A stretch of 64,000 bases of DNA from Sphingomonas phyllosphaerae 5.2 (GTDB lineage Bacteria > Pseudomonadota > Alphaproteobacteria > Sphingomonadales > Sphingomonadaceae), in NCBI RefSeq assembly GCF_000419605.1, contig NZ_ATTI01000001.1, positions 967,501-1,031,500 of the forward strand, given 5' to 3'. Below the pieces are notes generated by a model. It ran no database searches. It saw only the letters and a list, made by a program, of their open reading frames with translations, and was not told the DNA's origin. Positions within the stretch are counted from its first letter, which is position 1, and every line of letters starts with the position of its first letter. Made by a program: the position numbers and the translations under genes. Below are positions 63,403 through 64,000 of this stretch, one piece after another.

Positions 63403-64000
63403 ATGCGGCGGCTCGGCCCGGCGGCGGCGCTCTGCCTGACAGCGGCGTCGCTTTCGGGGTGCGCGACCTCCACGCACCTCGGCCGCTCGGAACTGAGCCG
63501 GGTCGCCGGACGCACCTACGTCGTGGTCGGCGCCTCCAGTGGCTTCGGTCAGGGTGTCGCGCTGCGGCTCGGCCAGTTGCGCGCCAATGTCGTGCTGGCT
63601 GCCCGCCGGACCGACCTGCTTGAGGAGGTCGCCGCCGGGGTTCGTGCCGGCGGCGGGCAGGCATTGGTCGTCACCACCGATGTCGCGGACGCCGATCAGG
63701 TCGAACGCCTCGCCGATGCCGCAGCCCGGCGCTTCGGACGAATCGACGTCTGGATGAACATCGCCGGGGTCGGCGCCGTCGGCCGCTTCTGGGACGTGCC
63801 GGTCGCCGATTATTCGCGGATCGTCGATGTGAATTTGAAGGGCGTGATCTATGGCAGCCACGCTGCCTTGCGCCGCTTTCTCGCGCAGGGCAGCGGCACG
63901 CTGGTCAACATGGGGTCGGTGGAGAGCGAGGTGCCGCTCGCCTATCATGCCACCTACGCCGCGACGAAGGCCGGCGTGCTCAGCCTTGGCAGGTCGCTCA
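63403..64000 (+). CDS. SDR-family protein with lipoprotein signal (partial)
   Basis: At least 199 residues of a short-chain dehydrogenase are present; the gene runs past the window end. The N-terminus reads RRLGPAAALCLTAASLSGCATS, a classical lipobox (LSGC) for acylation. SDR motifs follow: TYVVVGASSGFGQGVALRL, NIAGVGAVGRF and the catalytic YAATKAG. Secreted, lipid-anchored SDRs are rare because NAD(P) is scarce outside the cytoplasm. It sits 3 bases after the preceding SDR stop. Confidence 0.85.
   Translation, partial: MRRLGPAAALCLTAASLSGCATSTHLGRSELSRVAGRTYVVVGASSGFGQGVALRLGQLRANVVLAARRTDLLEEVAAGVRAGGGQALVVTTDVADADQVERLADAAARRFGRIDVWMNIAGVGAVGRFWDVPVADYSRIVDVNLKGVIYGSHAALRRFLAQGSGTLVNMGSVESEVPLAYHATYAATKAGVLSLGRSL

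Noticed and set aside
1..64000. tRNA, rRNA, integrase, phage or plasmid replication genes
   Set aside because: I looked for typical tRNA 3' ends, integrase and Rep motifs and saw none, so no such feature is claimed.

Overview
The window is about 64 kb of GC-rich DNA that looks like a sphingomonad (Sphingomonas or a close relative, Alphaproteobacteria). The reasons are the very high GC, four TonB-dependent receptors of the Caulobacter/Sphingomonas type, and a NuoD whose sequence reads like the sphingomonad form. I see no rRNA, tRNA, CRISPR array or replication gene, so chromosome and large plasmid cannot be told apart.

The layout is modular. Six copies or remnants of one IS6-family element, all pointing the same way (1-245, 2520-3347, 20485-20705, 27757-28047, 48424-48771, about 60730-60811), punctuate the window. 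Each interval holds a functionally different gene set. 0.3-2.5 kb: a chemoreceptor gene whose 3' end is occupied by an IS5-family element.

3.4-26.5 kb: a glycan utilisation locus. It has three TonB-dependent receptors, three clan GH-D glycosidases (two GH36-like, one GH27 with an NPCBM module), an exported amidohydrolase, an EamA-type exporter/importer, and an operon of KbaZ/GatZ-like protein, AgaS-like isomerase and BadF-type sugar kinase, plus a DeoR-family regulator. T-rich TTTCG-containing boxes recur at four promoters of this locus and point to one regulon. The catabolic genes are those of GalNAc/galactosamine use, and the GH27 enzyme carries small residues where alpha-galactosidases carry Glu. 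The locus may therefore serve alpha-linked GalNAc glycans rather than plain alpha-galactosides.

26.3-28.9 kb: a SirB1-like fragment, a phosphatidylserine decarboxylase and an IS remnant. 28.0-35.2 kb: a TrmB-type regulator divergent from a 2049-residue serralysin-like metalloprotease with RTX repeats, sharing a palindromic intergenic region. 35.3-37.2 kb: a small hypothetical gene and an M48 membrane peptidase. 37.4-48.2 kb: a peptide/amide utilisation-like locus (M20 peptidase, TonB receptor, esterase, M24 peptidase, MarR regulator, FAD amine/amino-acid oxidase, BASS transporter).

48.8-60.7 kb: an orphan nuoD, small single-membrane-span proteins, a possible sugar-oxidation cluster around an unrecognised 736-residue alpha/alpha-toroid-like protein (with SDR, zinc dehydrogenase, beta-propeller lactonase and MFS transporter), and a YdeP/FdhF-type molybdopterin oxidoreductase. 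60.8-64 kb: a cytochrome P450 and two SDR proteins that both seem to be membrane-attached; the last runs off the window.
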